This document shows positions 15,330-24,270 of a stretch of 37,942 bases of DNA, in pieces (the stretch's first letter is position 1; each line of letters opens with the position of its first letter). A program made the position numbers and the translations under genes. The DNA is from Catenulispora rubra (GTDB taxonomy: Bacteria; Actinomycetota; Actinomycetes; Streptomycetales; Catenulisporaceae), in contig NZ_JAACYW010000089.1 in assembly GCF_015356825.1 (NCBI RefSeq), positions 1-37,942 of the forward strand, given 5' to 3'. Under the pieces are notes generated by a model, which saw only the letters and a program-made list of their open reading frames with translations, was not told the DNA's origin and searched no databases.

Positions 15330-18134
15330 TCACCCGGCCAGGTTCCGATGCAGCACGTTGGCCAGTTGCACCCGCGACTGCACGCCGAGCTTGGCGAACG
15401 CCGAGCGCAGGTGGGTCCCGACGGTGTTCACCGAGACGCCGAGCTCGGTGGCGGCTGAGCGGTTGGAGTGCCCGGCGGCGACGAGTAGGGCCACGCGGCG
15501 TTCGGCCTCGGTCAGGGCGTCCGTGCCGGTGTCGGGGCGGGGTGTGGCGGCGGACCATTTGGCGCGCCGTACGCCGGCCTCGCGCATCAGCTTGCGGACA
15601 CTGTCCCGGTACACGCGGGCGTCGGCGGAGTGGTAGTCGTCCCAGGCGCTGTCGAGCAGGGCCAGGCCGGTGTCGCGGTCGCCGTCGGCCAGGAGCGCGC
15701 GGCCCAGGCAGTCCGCGCCGAAGCCGCGCAGCAGCGGACGCGGGCTGCGCGCGAGGATGTCAGCGGACTGACGCAGTAGCTCCCGGTCGCCCTTGCTGCG
15801 GGCCCGCACGTTCAGCGCCAGGCCCTCGAAGCTCGCGACGCCGGGCGTCCGCTCGGCGGCCAGCTCGGCCACGTCCACGACCGTCTGTGCGAACGCCTGG
15901 TCGTCGGCGGCGGTGCCGACCTCGTAAAACAGCCCCATCCAGCACGGCCACAGCGGCCAGTACCCACACGAGCGCGTGGCCCCCTGCGCCACCGGCGCCA
16001 GTGCGGCGGTCGCGCCCGACAGATCGCCGCGCGCCACCGCGAGCCAGCCGCGCATCACGGTCAGGCCCGGCTGGCGCAGCGCCGCGTCGGCGCCGGGCAG
16101 GTCGGCGGCAAAGTCCAGGCGGGCCGCGGCGGTGACGGCGTCGCCGCGCAGCAGCGCCACGGAGATCTGGACGATCGCCGCGTCCAGCGCGTAGACGCCG
16201 TTGCCGAGCTGCTGCCCGATCTCCAGCAGCGCCCGCGCGCCGGCTTCGGCCTCGTCGCCGCGGCCGAGGTTGAAGTCCTGCCAGATCTGCGCGCACTGCA
16301 ACGCCGGCAGGATCGCGCCGACCGTGTCGCCGTGCGCGGCCCGGACCTCGTCGAGCAGCGTCTGGGCGTGGTCGTAGCGGTCGAGGAACTGCAACGAGGT
16401 GATCTCCTCGGCCAGGTGGTGGCCGACGGAGGTGGTCCGCACCTCGCGGAAGGCGCGCAACGCCTCGTGGTGCCGGCCCTCGTTGCGCGCCGCCTGGCCG
16501 ACGGCGTGCAGCGCGAGCGCCACGGCCTCGGCGTCGCCGCTGGCGCGTGCCAGGTCCAGCGCCGCCGACGCCTCGCGGGCCGCGTCGGCGCCGGCGGTCA
16601 GGCGGGTGCGGGCCAGGGCACGGACGGCCGACAGGCGTGCGGCCACCTCGCAGCCCGGGTCGGCGGCGGCGAGCACGCGGCCGGTGCGGGCCAGCAGCTC
16701 GTCGAGGCGGCCGGCGACCCACAGGGCCGCGGACGCCTGGGCCTCGACCGCGCCGGCCAGGTCCGCGTCGTCGACCCGGGCCAGGATCGCGTCGGCCACG
16801 CCGATCGCCTCGTCGGCGCGCTCGGTGCGGCACAGGACCGCCAGGCAGCGGCGGCCGACGGCCAGCCACTCGGGCTGGTCGGGGGTGACGGCGGCGAAGG
16901 CCTCGGCGGCGAGGTCGGCGGCGTCGTCCGGGGAGGCGGCGGTGAGCTGTTCGGCGGCGGTGAGGAGGACCTCGGCGCTGGCGGCGTCGGCGGTTGTGAC
17001 GGTGGTGGTGGTGGTGACGGCTGCGCGGACGTGGGCGGCTGCGGAGAAGGGGTCTCCGGCTGTTTGGAGGTAGTGCCTGGCCAGGCGGAGGTGCCAGGTG
17101 CGGATGGTGTCTTCCGGGAGGGTTGCGCGGACTGCCTCGCTGACCAGGTGGTGGCTGGGGGCCAGTGCGGAGTCGGCTGATTCGGATGATTTCGTCGCAT
17201 CCGCCGATTCGGCCGGTTGGACGAGCCCGGAGTCCCGCGCTTCGGCCACAACCGTCTCCCAGCCGGTATCAGGGAGCTGCGGCATCAAGGCGGTCACGAC
17301 GCGCAGCGGCAGCGGCCGACCGGCGACCGCGATCAGCGCCGCCAAGTCCCGCGTCGCGTCCGACAGGTCCGCGAGTCGCTGCGCGATGACCGCCGTGAAC
17401 TCCAGCGGGACGCTCCGGGCCGACCCCGCCGAGCCTGCCTTCCCCGCTCGGACCACGCTGTGCAGAATCTGCACCGCCAGCAGCGGATTGCCGCCGGCCG
17501 CCCCGATGAGATCGCGTAGCCGCTCGTCCGGGGCGTGACCCAGGCGGTCCATGGCAATCGCTGTCACGTCGGCGGCGGCCAACGGCCCGAGCGGGACCAG
17601 CTCGACGCGGCAGCGCTGCGCCCCGAGCAACGCCAGCGCCGCATGTTCCTCGCGCGCGGCGAACATCCACACCACCGGCAGCCCGATCAGGCGTCCCATC
17701 AGGGTCCTGATCACGAAGAGGCTGACGCGGTCGGCCTGCTGGAGGTCGTCCACGGCCACGACCAGCGGCGCGTCACCCGCGGCGGCCTCCAGCACGGCCG
17801 CGATCCGCTCGGCGAGCAGCAGCGGCTCGTCGCGGGCCTGCAGGATCTGCTCGTACTCGGCGACGCCGACCAGCGGCTCCGGCCCGGCCCGCAGCGCCGC
17901 GATGACCGGCGCACCGGGGCTGACCTGCGCGACCGCATCGCACACGGCGTGCACGACCCGCGCCCCCATCGCGGCCGCCTCCCAGCAGGCCTGGTTCACC
18001 AGCGCGGACTTCCCGATCCCGCCGGGCCCGGACACCACCACCACGGCCGACGAACCGCTGCGGAACGCCCCGCGCACGGTCGACAGGACCCGGGTCATGG
18101 ACTTGCTACGTCCGCGAAGTGGCGCTGCCATCAT
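15330..18134 (-). CDS. Large LuxR-family ATPase regulator (LAL-type)
   Basis: A 934-aa regulator. Walker A is GPGGIGKS (residues 36-43), Walker B is LVVAVDDLQ (about 124-132), followed by the long helical TPR-like centre typical of LAL/MalT-like proteins. The last 65 residues hold a LuxR helix-turn-helix: LTEAERRVALLVAAGHSNRS and then VSVNTVGTHLRSAFAKLG. It probably activates transcription when ATP and an inducer bind. The frame contains a Thr run (VTTTTTVTT) and a Ser/Ala-rich linker. Upstream, TAAGGT at 18146-18141 could be a -10 box 6 nt before the ATG (leaderless) or part of a weak ribosome binding site. It ends 19 bp from the convergent reductase gene, with no clear terminator. Confidence 0.92.
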   Translation of the reverse strand: MMAAPLRGRSKSMTRVLSTVRGAFRSGSSAVVVVSGPGGIGKSALVNQACWEAAAMGARVVHAVCDAVAQVSPGAPVIAALRAGPEPLVGVAEYEQILQARDEPLLLAERIAAVLEAAAGDAPLVVAVDDLQQADRVSLFVIRTLMGRLIGLPVVWMFAAREEHAALALLGAQRCRVELVPLGPLAAADVTAIAMDRLGHAPDERLRDLIGAAGGNPLLAVQILHSVVRAGKAGSAGSARSVPLEFTAVIAQRLADLSDATRDLAALIAVAGRPLPLRVVTALMPQLPDTGWETVVAEARDSGLVQPAESADATKSSESADSALAPSHHLVSEAVRATLPEDTIRTWHLRLARHYLQTAGDPFSAAAHVRAAVTTTTTVTTADAASAEVLLTAAEQLTAASPDDAADLAAEAFAAVTPDQPEWLAVGRRCLAVLCRTERADEAIGVADAILARVDDADLAGAVEAQASAALWVAGRLDELLARTGRVLAAADPGCEVAARLSAVRALARTRLTAGADAAREASAALDLARASGDAEAVALALHAVGQAARNEGRHHEALRAFREVRTTSVGHHLAEEITSLQFLDRYDHAQTLLDEVRAAHGDTVGAILPALQCAQIWQDFNLGRGDEAEAGARALLEIGQQLGNGVYALDAAIVQISVALLRGDAVTAAARLDFAADLPGADAALRQPGLTVMRGWLAVARGDLSGATAALAPVAQGATRSCGYWPLWPCWMGLFYEVGTAADDQAFAQTVVDVAELAAERTPGVASFEGLALNVRARSKGDRELLRQSADILARSPRPLLRGFGADCLGRALLADGDRDTGLALLDSAWDDYHSADARVYRDSVRKLMREAGVRRAKWSAATPRPDTGTDALTEAERRVALLVAAGHSNRSAATELGVSVNTVGTHLRSAFAKLGVQSRVQLANVLHRNLAG

Positions 18135-18297
18135 GCGGTCACCTTATGCCGGGTGGCGGGGGCGGGCAGGGTAGCGGCGCGGGGAGGTCCGGCGATCCGG
18201 CCCGGATCCCGCCCGGGAAATAATCTTCAAATCCATGCAACCGACCGGGATCTCGAATGCGTGCAGTTCCCGAGTGAACTCTGGGAGGGGACAGGAC

Positions 18298-18813
18298 TTG
18301 GCGACGACGAGCTTCGACGACGTCTACGCCGCCACCGCGCCGCGTTTGATAGGGCAGTTGTACCTGGTGATCGGTGATCTCGCCGAGGCGCAGGACTGCG
18401 TGCAGGAGGCGTATGCGCGGGCGTGGACGAGGTGGGACAAGCTCACCCGGGACGGTGGGGATCCGGTCGGGTGGGTGCGCTCGACTGCGTACCGGCTTGC
18501 CGTCTCGCGGTGGCGGCATCACACGGCCGGGTTGCGGGCGTTCATGCGGCATGGGGCGCCGGGGGTCGTGGCGCCGCCGTCGGCGGACACGATCGCTGTG
18601 CGCAATGCCCTCGCCGAGTTGCCGTTGGGGCTGCGGGCCGCGCTGGTCATGTACTACCTCGGTGGCATGCCGGTCGCGGAGGTCGCCACTGCGCTCAACC
18701 TGCCTCAGGGCACTGTCAAGGCGCGGTTGTCGCGGGGGCGGACGGCGATGGCCGCGCTGCTGACCGACACCAGTGAGTTCGGCGACGGCGCCGTGGAGGT
18801 GGCCCATGTCTGA
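18298..18813 (+). CDS. ECF sigma factor, SigE-like family
   Basis: A 171-aa sigma factor. The start is placed at TTG 18298 because GGGAGGGG ends 7 nt before it and the protein then begins MATTSFDDVYAATAPRLIGQ, as relatives do. The frame is open further upstream to an ATG at 18235 that lacks a binding site. Region 2 is GDLAEAQDCVQEAYARAWTR and region 4 is LPLGLRAALVMYYLGGMPVA with a following NLPQGTVKARLSRGR. Its 3' end overlaps the next gene by 8 nt, so they are translationally coupled. It is divergent from the LAL regulator. The 18135-18297 gap has an AT-rich patch around 18210-18235, but no promoter I would defend. Confidence 0.9.
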   Translation: MATTSFDDVYAATAPRLIGQLYLVIGDLAEAQDCVQEAYARAWTRWDKLTRDGGDPVGWVRSTAYRLAVSRWRHHTAGLRAFMRHGAPGVVAPPSADTIAVRNALAELPLGLRAALVMYYLGGMPVAEVATALNLPQGTVKARLSRGRTAMAALLTDTSEFGDGAVEVAHV

Positions 18814-20224
18814 GGAGCCGATGGACGGTGGCGGGATCGCCGCCGCGGTCGACAAGACCGACTGGACCCAGTACGTCGGCCAAGCCGCTTCGGTGAAGCG
18901 GCGCGGGGAACGGCGGCGGCGCAGGCTCCAGGCCAGCACCGCGCTCGGGACGACGGTGGCCGTCGTCGGTGTCGCGGTCGCCGTAAGCGGGCTGGATCGG
19001 GGGTCGGTGACGCGGCAGGGGGCGGCATCGACGCAGTCGTCGTCCGCCCCGGCGGTGTTCACCGGGCCTCCCGGCGGCACCGCCTCTACGACCCCCGGCG
19101 CATCGTCGTCGCAGACTTCGTCGACGTCCGCGAGCTACCCCTCGTTCCCGGCGCAGCTGCCGACCAAGCCGATCTTCATCGCGGATCCGGGCAAGGTCCT
19201 GCAGTCGGGCGTCATCGCCGCCGGCGCGGTCTCCGGCCACCAGTGGCAGCTCTCCTACCGCGTCATCCCCTCCGGATCGGCGGCGAACAGCCAGCCGGAG
19301 GTGACCCAGGTGGACCTCAGCGTCGACGGCAAGCCTGCCAGCGGTGCCGGCGGCGGGGAGGGCGTCGCGATCCAGGCCAGCGGCTACCTGGCGTACGAGC
19401 CCGGCCAGGGCGGCCAGGCCGCCGCCGGAACCTTCCCGATGGTCGTCGCGACCGGCACCCCGACGCCCGGCGTGACGTCGGTCGACCTGCGGTGGAAGAA
19501 CGGCACCGTGGTCCAGGTCCCGATCCGGACGGCCCTGGGGACCCGGATCGCCGCGTTCGCGTGGGACCCGGCCAATCCGCCGGACACGCTGGAGCAGGTC
19601 AGCCCGAACGGCGTCTCGAAGATCACGATCACCCACAACGGGTCCTCCTCGTGGATGAACACGACCTTCCAGCAGACGCCGAAGGCGATCGTCCCGAAGT
19701 CCGCGCCTACCGTCACCACGCCGAGCGGCACGCCGAACCTGTCGCAGACCCCGCAGGTGACCCCGCACGACTCCGGCCTGCTCGGCGCGGGCACGGTCGC
19801 CGGCCACCAGTGGCAGGTCGCCTACGAGATCATCCCCAGCGGCTCGGCGGCGAACGCCTCCGACGAGGCGTTCTGCACCGACACGACCGTCGACGGCAAG
19901 ACCCGGCAGGACGGCTGCTCCAGCAACAAGCCGTTCGGCGGCATCGGCGGCGGCATGTCGTTCACGGACTCCGGCGGGTCGGGCGACTTCCCGCTCGTCG
20001 CCGACTTCGGCACCGGCTACCCGGGAACGACGGCGATGGGGCTGGAGTTCGCGGACGGCACGCAGACCGTGACCGCCGTCCACAACGTGGAGGGCGCGCC
20101 GATGGCGGCGCTGGCCTTCGACCCGGCGAACGGCCCGACGTACCTGCTGGAGTTCGGCTCCTACGGCGAGTACCGGATCCCGTTGAGCCACTCCACGCAC
20201 TTCGAGTGGAGGTTCAACTGGTAG
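18806..20224 (+). CDS. Membrane-anchored protein with duplicated outer domain, sigma partner
   Basis: A 472-aa protein. Residues 1-45 are cytoplasmic with an Arg-rich stop, residues about 45-62 form one membrane helix, and a Ser/Thr-rich linker leads to the outer part. That part holds two related copies: SGHQWQLSYRVIPSGSAANS near residue 150 and AGHQWQVAYEIIPSGSAANA near residue 335. The start at 18806 has GGAGGTGG before it and overlaps the sigma gene by 8 nt. The layout suggests an anti-sigma or signal-sensing partner, but no known anti-sigma motif is visible. The duplicated outer domain is the probable sensor. Confidence 0.82.
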   Translation: MSEEPMDGGGIAAAVDKTDWTQYVGQAASVKRRGERRRRRLQASTALGTTVAVVGVAVAVSGLDRGSVTRQGAASTQSSSAPAVFTGPPGGTASTTPGASSSQTSSTSASYPSFPAQLPTKPIFIADPGKVLQSGVIAAGAVSGHQWQLSYRVIPSGSAANSQPEVTQVDLSVDGKPASGAGGGEGVAIQASGYLAYEPGQGGQAAAGTFPMVVATGTPTPGVTSVDLRWKNGTVVQVPIRTALGTRIAAFAWDPANPPDTLEQVSPNGVSKITITHNGSSSWMNTTFQQTPKAIVPKSAPTVTTPSGTPNLSQTPQVTPHDSGLLGAGTVAGHQWQVAYEIIPSGSAANASDEAFCTDTTVDGKTRQDGCSSNKPFGGIGGGMSFTDSGGSGDFPLVADFGTGYPGTTAMGLEFADGTQTVTAVHNVEGAPMAALAFDPANGPTYLLEFGSYGEYRIPLSHSTHFEWRFNW

Positions 20225-20234
20225 CACGCCCCCA

Positions 20235-20271
20235 CCGCGGCATCGAGGCATCTCACGCCTCGATGCCGCGG
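20235..20271. terminator. Bidirectional hairpin terminator
   Basis: Perfect 15-bp arms at 20235-20249 and 20257-20271 (CCGCGGCATCGAGGC and its complement) around a 7-nt loop. It starts 11 nt after the + strand gene stop and includes the last codons of the TetR relic on the other strand. Confidence 0.85.
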
Positions 20272-20623
20272 TACACGTGCTCGACGATCCGCCGGCCGGT
20301 CGTCTCCGGATCCAGGCCCTCGGTGGCCCCGGACGCGCCATGCGGGCCAGAATCGGCGCGACCAGCAGTTCGCTGACGAACTCGACATCGACGTCGGCGC
20401 GGATCTCCTCCGCGTCGATCCCGCGTCGCAGGATGCCGTAGACGGTCGCGTGGCGGTCGGCGACGATCCCGCTGAAGTAGCGGCGGTGCGGTTCGGGGAA
20501 GGCCCGCGACTCGGCTTGCAGGGCACGCAGAACGCTCGTGGCACGCTGGTCGAGGGTGATGGCGCTCAGGACGTCCAGGTGGAGCTCGTCCTTCATGACC
20601 ACGTTCACCACCAGGGACTTCAC
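20253..20623 (-). pseudogene. TetR-family regulator relic, C-terminal domain with frameshift
   Basis: The minus strand encodes a TetR-like ligand-binding/dimerisation domain: LDQRATSVLRALQAESRAFP, RRYFSGIVADRHATVYGILR and VSELLVAPILARMA. At about 20335 the frame shifts; the natural end SGATEGLDPETTGRRIVEHV YRGIEA lies in the next frame and stops at 20253. One inserted base would restore it. The N-terminal helix-turn-helix is missing, since no coding continues upstream of about 20600. ATGs at 20623 and 20596 exist but neither would give a full regulator. Confidence 0.7.
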
Positions 20624-20657
20624 GCAGCACTACGAGGTCCACGGCGACCCGGCCTAG
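20595..20657 (+). pseudogene. Possible start of a lost alpha/beta hydrolase gene
   Basis: An ATG with GGAG 10 nt upstream opens a 20-codon frame, MTTFTTRDFTQHYEVHGDPA, ending in TAG. It resembles the usual N-terminus of small hydrolases (TxDGTxLHYEVHGDP). Nothing hydrolase-like follows. It overlaps the broken 5' end of the TetR relic. Confidence 0.35.
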
Positions 20658-20718
20658 TTGCGGCCGGGCGAGCTGATCAGGACTTCGGCTGAGGTGACGG
20701 CTGTCAACACCGCGCTCC

Positions 20719-20746
20719 TTGCGTATCGACGTCTTCTGATTACCGT
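20719..20746 (+). promoter_or_regulatory. Putative P450 promoter
   Basis: TTGCGT (20719-20724) and TACCGT (20741-20746) are 16 bp apart. They are the same hexamers as the putative promoter before the LacI gene. The predicted start site near 20753 lies 60 bp before the P450 ATG. Confidence 0.4.
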
Positions 20747-20811
20747 GTGCTCCACAGAGAACGTGGCGTGGGATGCACGGTGTGAAGACCCTATTCCGAG
20801 AGGTCACGCGA

Positions 20812-22068
20812 ATGACTGACACCGACCACCGGTCCGACCCGTCCGAGCAGGCCGCCTCGGCCGACCTCTCCGACCAGTCAGACCTGCCGGCCTTTCCGTT
20901 CCGCAGCCATTCGCTGACCCCGCCGGCCCAGTACGCCGAACGCCGGGCGACGTGCCCGATGGGACAGGTGCGGCTGCCGAGCGGCGACCCGGCGATCCTG
21001 TTGCTGACGTACCGGGACGTGGCCGCGGCGATGGCCGATCCGCGGCTGTCGCACGACCTGACCGGGCCGGACGCCGCGCGGATGACGAAGGAGCCCAGCT
21101 TCCTTCAGGACCCTGACGTAGTCCTGAACAAGGACGGCGAAGACCACCTGCGCATGCGCCGCATCGTCGCCGCCGCGTTCACCCCACGCCGGGTCGAGCG
21201 CTGGCGGCCGGTGATCCAGCAGATCGCGAACGAGCTGGTCGACGACCTGGAGAAGGTCGGTCCGCCAGCTGAGCTGGTCGCAGGGTACTGTTTCGCCCTG
21301 CCGGTGCGGATCATCTGCCGGCTGCTCGGCGTGCCCGAGCGGGACGCGCTGCGCTTCCGCGTCTGGTCGAACGCGTTCTCGGCCGGCGCGCAGATGACGC
21401 CCGAGCAGGCCGCGGCGGAGATCGGCGCGTTCCTCGGGTACATGGCCGAACTGCTCGCCGCCAAGCGCGCCGAGCCCGGCGAGGACCTGATCGACGACCT
21501 GATCGCGGCCCGCGACGGCGCCGACAAGCTGACCGAGCACGAGCTGCTGGCCCTGGCCACGGGCCTGATCGCGGCCGGGAACGAGACCACCGCGACGGCG
21601 CTGAGCCGGGCGCTGGTCGAGCTGCTGGAGGACGACCGCCGGCTGTGGAAGCAGCTGCTCGACGACCCCGGGCTGGTGCCGGCCGCGGTCGACGAGCTGC
21701 TGCGGTTCACCGGGCTGAGCAACAGCACACTGCTGCGCATCGCCGTGGCGGACGTCGAGCTGCCGTCGGGGCCGGTCAGGACCGGACAGGTGATCGGGAT
21801 CGCCAGCAACGGCGCGACGCGCGACCCCGAGGCGTATCCGGATCCTGACACCGTCCGCTTCGACCGGGACGCGCCGCCGACGCTGATGTTCGGCGGCGGA
21901 CCGCACTACTGCCTGGGCGCGCACCTGGCGAAGGCGGAGCTGGCGATCGGGCTCGGGACGCTGCTCCAGCGGTTGCCGGGCCTGCGGATGACGGTGACGC
22001 GCGACGAGCTGACGTTCAGCGGCGGCGAGATCGTCGATTCGATGATCAGTCTGCCGGTCGCTTGGTGA
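20812..22068 (+). CDS. Cytochrome P450
   Basis: A 418-aa soluble bacterial P450. The oxygen-binding I-helix has AGNETTA (about residue 254), the K-helix ExxR is ELLR in AAVDELLRF, and the haem loop is FGGGPHYCLGAHLA with Cys367 as the axial ligand. The ATG at 20812 follows GAGAGG; an upstream in-frame ATG at 20773 lacks a binding site. No ferredoxin or biosynthetic partner genes are next to it, so its redox partner must lie elsewhere. The adjacent TetR relic may once have controlled it. Substrate unknown. Confidence 0.95.
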   Translation: MTDTDHRSDPSEQAASADLSDQSDLPAFPFRSHSLTPPAQYAERRATCPMGQVRLPSGDPAILLLTYRDVAAAMADPRLSHDLTGPDAARMTKEPSFLQDPDVVLNKDGEDHLRMRRIVAAAFTPRRVERWRPVIQQIANELVDDLEKVGPPAELVAGYCFALPVRIICRLLGVPERDALRFRVWSNAFSAGAQMTPEQAAAEIGAFLGYMAELLAAKRAEPGEDLIDDLIAARDGADKLTEHELLALATGLIAAGNETTATALSRALVELLEDDRRLWKQLLDDPGLVPAAVDELLRFTGLSNSTLLRIAVADVELPSGPVRTGQVIGIASNGATRDPEAYPDPDTVRFDRDAPPTLMFGGGPHYCLGAHLAKAELAIGLGTLLQRLPGLRMTVTRDELTFSGGEIVDSMISLPVAW

Positions 22069-22121
22069 CGACGTCGGTGTGGTAGCCGTTCCGGTGGGCC
22101 CAGGCCGTCGCGATCCCGGTC

Positions 22122-23549
22122 TCAAACCAGCCGCTTGATCTCCCCCCGCACGCGATAGAACCCGCGGCTGGCCTCGTGGATCTCCTCGACGACGTAGCGC
22201 GCGCCGACGACCCGCATGTCGCGCGGGAACTGGACGTTCCAGCCGGTCTGGTAGCCGGTGCCGACCACGCGGACCCGGACGCGGCCGTGGTCGTCGATGC
22301 ATTCGACGACGGTGCCGGTGGCGGTGGAGGTCGTGGTGGCGATCGTGGTGGTCGGCGTGGCGACCGGCATCGCGGCGCTGGCCTTCACGTCGAGCACGGT
22401 CGGCACGACGCCGCCCTGCGCCGCGGTGATCGCCGGCTCGGTGGCGTCGACGCAGGCCAGGCTGCCGTCGGTGGTGACGATGTAGAGGCGCTCGTCGCGG
22501 TACTGCATGGACAGCGCCGAGCCGCAGCCGGTGCCGAGCTTCCACAGGCGCCGGCCGTCGGCGGCGAAGCAGTACACGGAGGAGGCGCTGTCGCCGGCGA
22601 AGACGTAGCGGCCGTCGGGGGCGGTCGCGCAGGAGTAGACCGCGGTGTCGCAGCGGTACTCGGCGACGGCACGTCCGTCGGCCTTGGCGATCTTGTGCAC
22701 GACGTGCCGGCCAGTGCCGGCGTACACGTGGTCAGTCTCCTGCCAGCCGAAGAGCACGGCGCCGGGCGTCTTGGTGTTCCACACCTCGCGGCCGCCGTCG
22801 GCGGCGTAGGCGGTGACGCCGGCGCTGTGGCCGTGGTAGACCGCCGCGTCGTCGCCGCGCACCATCCAGGCCCCGGTGCCGGGGCTGTTGCGCGACCACT
22901 GGTGCTCCTCCTCGTGGTCGATGACGACCAGGCGCCCGCCGGCGTCGGAGACCGCGAGGACGCCCTCGTGGATGTCCAGCCAGTAGATGTCGACGTCCTC
23001 GGCGATGCGGTAGGCGGCGTGCGGGATCTTGCCGGACAGGTCGTAGACGGAGCCGTCGTCGCAGCCCGCGTAGATCCAGAAGTCGTCGGCCACCAGGCAC
23101 TTGACCCCTTCGGGGAGCTGGAAGCGGGAGAGCACCTGGCCGTCGTGGCCGAGGCTGTAGACGTCGCCGGACTGGTTGCCGACCCAGCAGCGGTCCCCGT
23201 CGATGTGGATGCCGAAGGCGCTGGACGCGGTCCGGAAGCGCCACAGCACCGGCGCCGTCGCGCGCGCCGTCGAGGGCGCCGACATCACCGCGCGCCGGGT
23301 GATGCTGCGCGCGGCCCGCGCACCCATGACCGACGGGGCATAGCCCTTGCGCACCTTCTCGCCGATCTTCTTCGCGGCGGCCGCCTCGGCCTTCTCGACA
23401 GTGGGGAACGTCGAGGTCTGCCGCGACCCGTCGGTGCCTATGCGGCCGTAGCGGATGTCGACGACGGTGCCGGCGACGGTCACCTCGTAGAACTTGTGCG
23501 CGCTGCCGCTGTCTTCGGACAGCTCTAGATAGGTCGTCCCCTGAGTCAT
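22122..23549 (-). CDS. WGR-domain protein with PQQ/WD-like propeller
   Basis: A 475-aa cytoplasmic protein. Residues 1-80 form a WGR domain (TTYLELSEDSGSAHKFYEVT, with YGRIGTDG as the signature and the typical AAAKKIGEKVRKGY end). From about residue 105 a propeller of repeated short blades follows, such as GDVYSLGHDGQVL, GSVYDLSGKI, SSVYCFAADGRRLWKLG. WGR is a nucleic-acid-binding domain of PARP and some bacterial regulators; the propeller suggests a scaffold role. No ribosome binding site precedes the ATG, but TACGTT lies 7 nt upstream, so the transcript may be leaderless. Function unknown. Confidence 0.88.
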   Translation of the reverse strand: MTQGTTYLELSEDSGSAHKFYEVTVAGTVVDIRYGRIGTDGSRQTSTFPTVEKAEAAAAKKIGEKVRKGYAPSVMGARAARSITRRAVMSAPSTARATAPVLWRFRTASSAFGIHIDGDRCWVGNQSGDVYSLGHDGQVLSRFQLPEGVKCLVADDFWIYAGCDDGSVYDLSGKIPHAAYRIAEDVDIYWLDIHEGVLAVSDAGGRLVVIDHEEEHQWSRNSPGTGAWMVRGDDAAVYHGHSAGVTAYAADGGREVWNTKTPGAVLFGWQETDHVYAGTGRHVVHKIAKADGRAVAEYRCDTAVYSCATAPDGRYVFAGDSASSVYCFAADGRRLWKLGTGCGSALSMQYRDERLYIVTTDGSLACVDATEPAITAAQGGVVPTVLDVKASAAMPVATPTTTIATTTSTATGTVVECIDDHGRVRVRVVGTGYQTGWNVQFPRDMRVVGARYVVEEIHEASRGFYRVRGEIKRLV

Positions 23550-23556
23550 GGGGAGA

Positions 23557-23562
23557 AACGTA
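23557..23562 (-). promoter_or_regulatory. -10 box of a leaderless WGR gene
   Basis: TACGTT on the minus strand fits TANNNT, ends 7 nt before the ATG at 23549, and no ribosome binding site is present. A -35 box is not clear. Confidence 0.45.
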
Positions 23563-23639
23563 CAACGGGTGGCCGACAGCTTGAGACGGTGGTGGAAGGG
23601 CTCGGCGTTAATGCAGTCGCGCGACGATTGGTGCGGAGT

Positions 23640-23645
23640 TAGCCT
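23640..23645 (+). promoter_or_regulatory. -10 box of a leaderless GNAT gene
   Basis: TAGCCT ends 6 nt before the GTG at 23652, and the stretch between has no ribosome binding site. The -35 region is not clear. Confidence 0.4.
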
Positions 23646-23651
23646 GGCGCC

Positions 23652-24230
23652 GTGAGCGCGCGCGATGATCTTCCGGTGGTGGTGATCCGGCCTGAGCGGA
23701 TCGACGATCGTGCGGCTGTGCGGGATGTGCATAGGCAGGCGTTCGGCGACGGCGACCGCGTTCCGGCGTTGGTCGACGCGCTGCGCGCCGCCCCGGCCGC
23801 CCTTGCGCCGACGTCGCTGGTGGCGACGGTCGACGAGCGGGTGGTCGGCCATGTGATGCTCAGCGCGTGCCGGTTGGACGCGCTGCCCCGGCTGGTGGAC
23901 GTGCTGTCGCTGTCGCCGTTGGGCGTGCTGCCGGAGTATCAGGGCCGGGGAATCGGCACTCGGCTCGTCGCGGACGCTCTCGCGGCAGCCGACAGTCAGG
24001 GCATTCCTTTGGTGTTCCTGGAGGGCGATCCGAGCTACTACGGCAAGCACGGCTTCGCCGACGCCACGAAGCTGGGCTTCCGTCCGCCGTCGCTGCGCTA
24101 TCCGCCGGGCGCGTTCCAGGCCGCCGTGCTGCCCTCACACGAGGAGTGGATGACGGGCACCTTCGTCTACTCCGACGTCTTCTGGGCGCAGGATTGCGTG
24201 GGGCTGCGGCCCGACGACCTTCAGCCGTAG
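23652..24230 (+). CDS. GNAT-family N-acetyltransferase
   Basis: A 192-aa acetyl-CoA-dependent acetyltransferase. The coenzyme-A-binding motif A reads LGVLPEYQGRGIGTRLV (about residues 92-108). Motif B is FLEGDPSYYGKHGF. Together they match the YhbS-like group of GNAT enzymes. The start is GTG at 23652 without a ribosome binding site. It is divergent from the WGR gene and lies 40 bp before the pentapeptide gene. Substrate unknown. Confidence 0.9.
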   Translation: MSARDDLPVVVIRPERIDDRAAVRDVHRQAFGDGDRVPALVDALRAAPAALAPTSLVATVDERVVGHVMLSACRLDALPRLVDVLSLSPLGVLPEYQGRGIGTRLVADALAAADSQGIPLVFLEGDPSYYGKHGFADATKLGFRPPSLRYPPGAFQAAVLPSHEEWMTGTFVYSDVFWAQDCVGLRPDDLQP

Positions 24231-24257
24231 GACCACGATCCCGTCAGTCCCCCGCGA

Positions 24258-24263
24258 TACGGT
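24258..24263 (+). promoter_or_regulatory. -10 box of a leaderless pentapeptide-repeat gene
   Basis: TACGGT ends 7 nt before the ATG at 24271, with no ribosome binding site between. Confidence 0.45.
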
Positions 24264-24270
24264 CGGGATC

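Noticed and set aside
18716..20252. Long minus-strand frame extending the TetR relic
   Set aside because: Beyond about 20335 it is antisense to the sigma partner gene and has no domain features; the natural TetR end lies in another frame.
22046..22126. Minus-strand peptide FETGIATAWAHRNGYHTDVVTK
   Set aside because: It looks protein-like but has no start, is under 30 codons and overlaps the P450 3' end; too little to call a gene relic.
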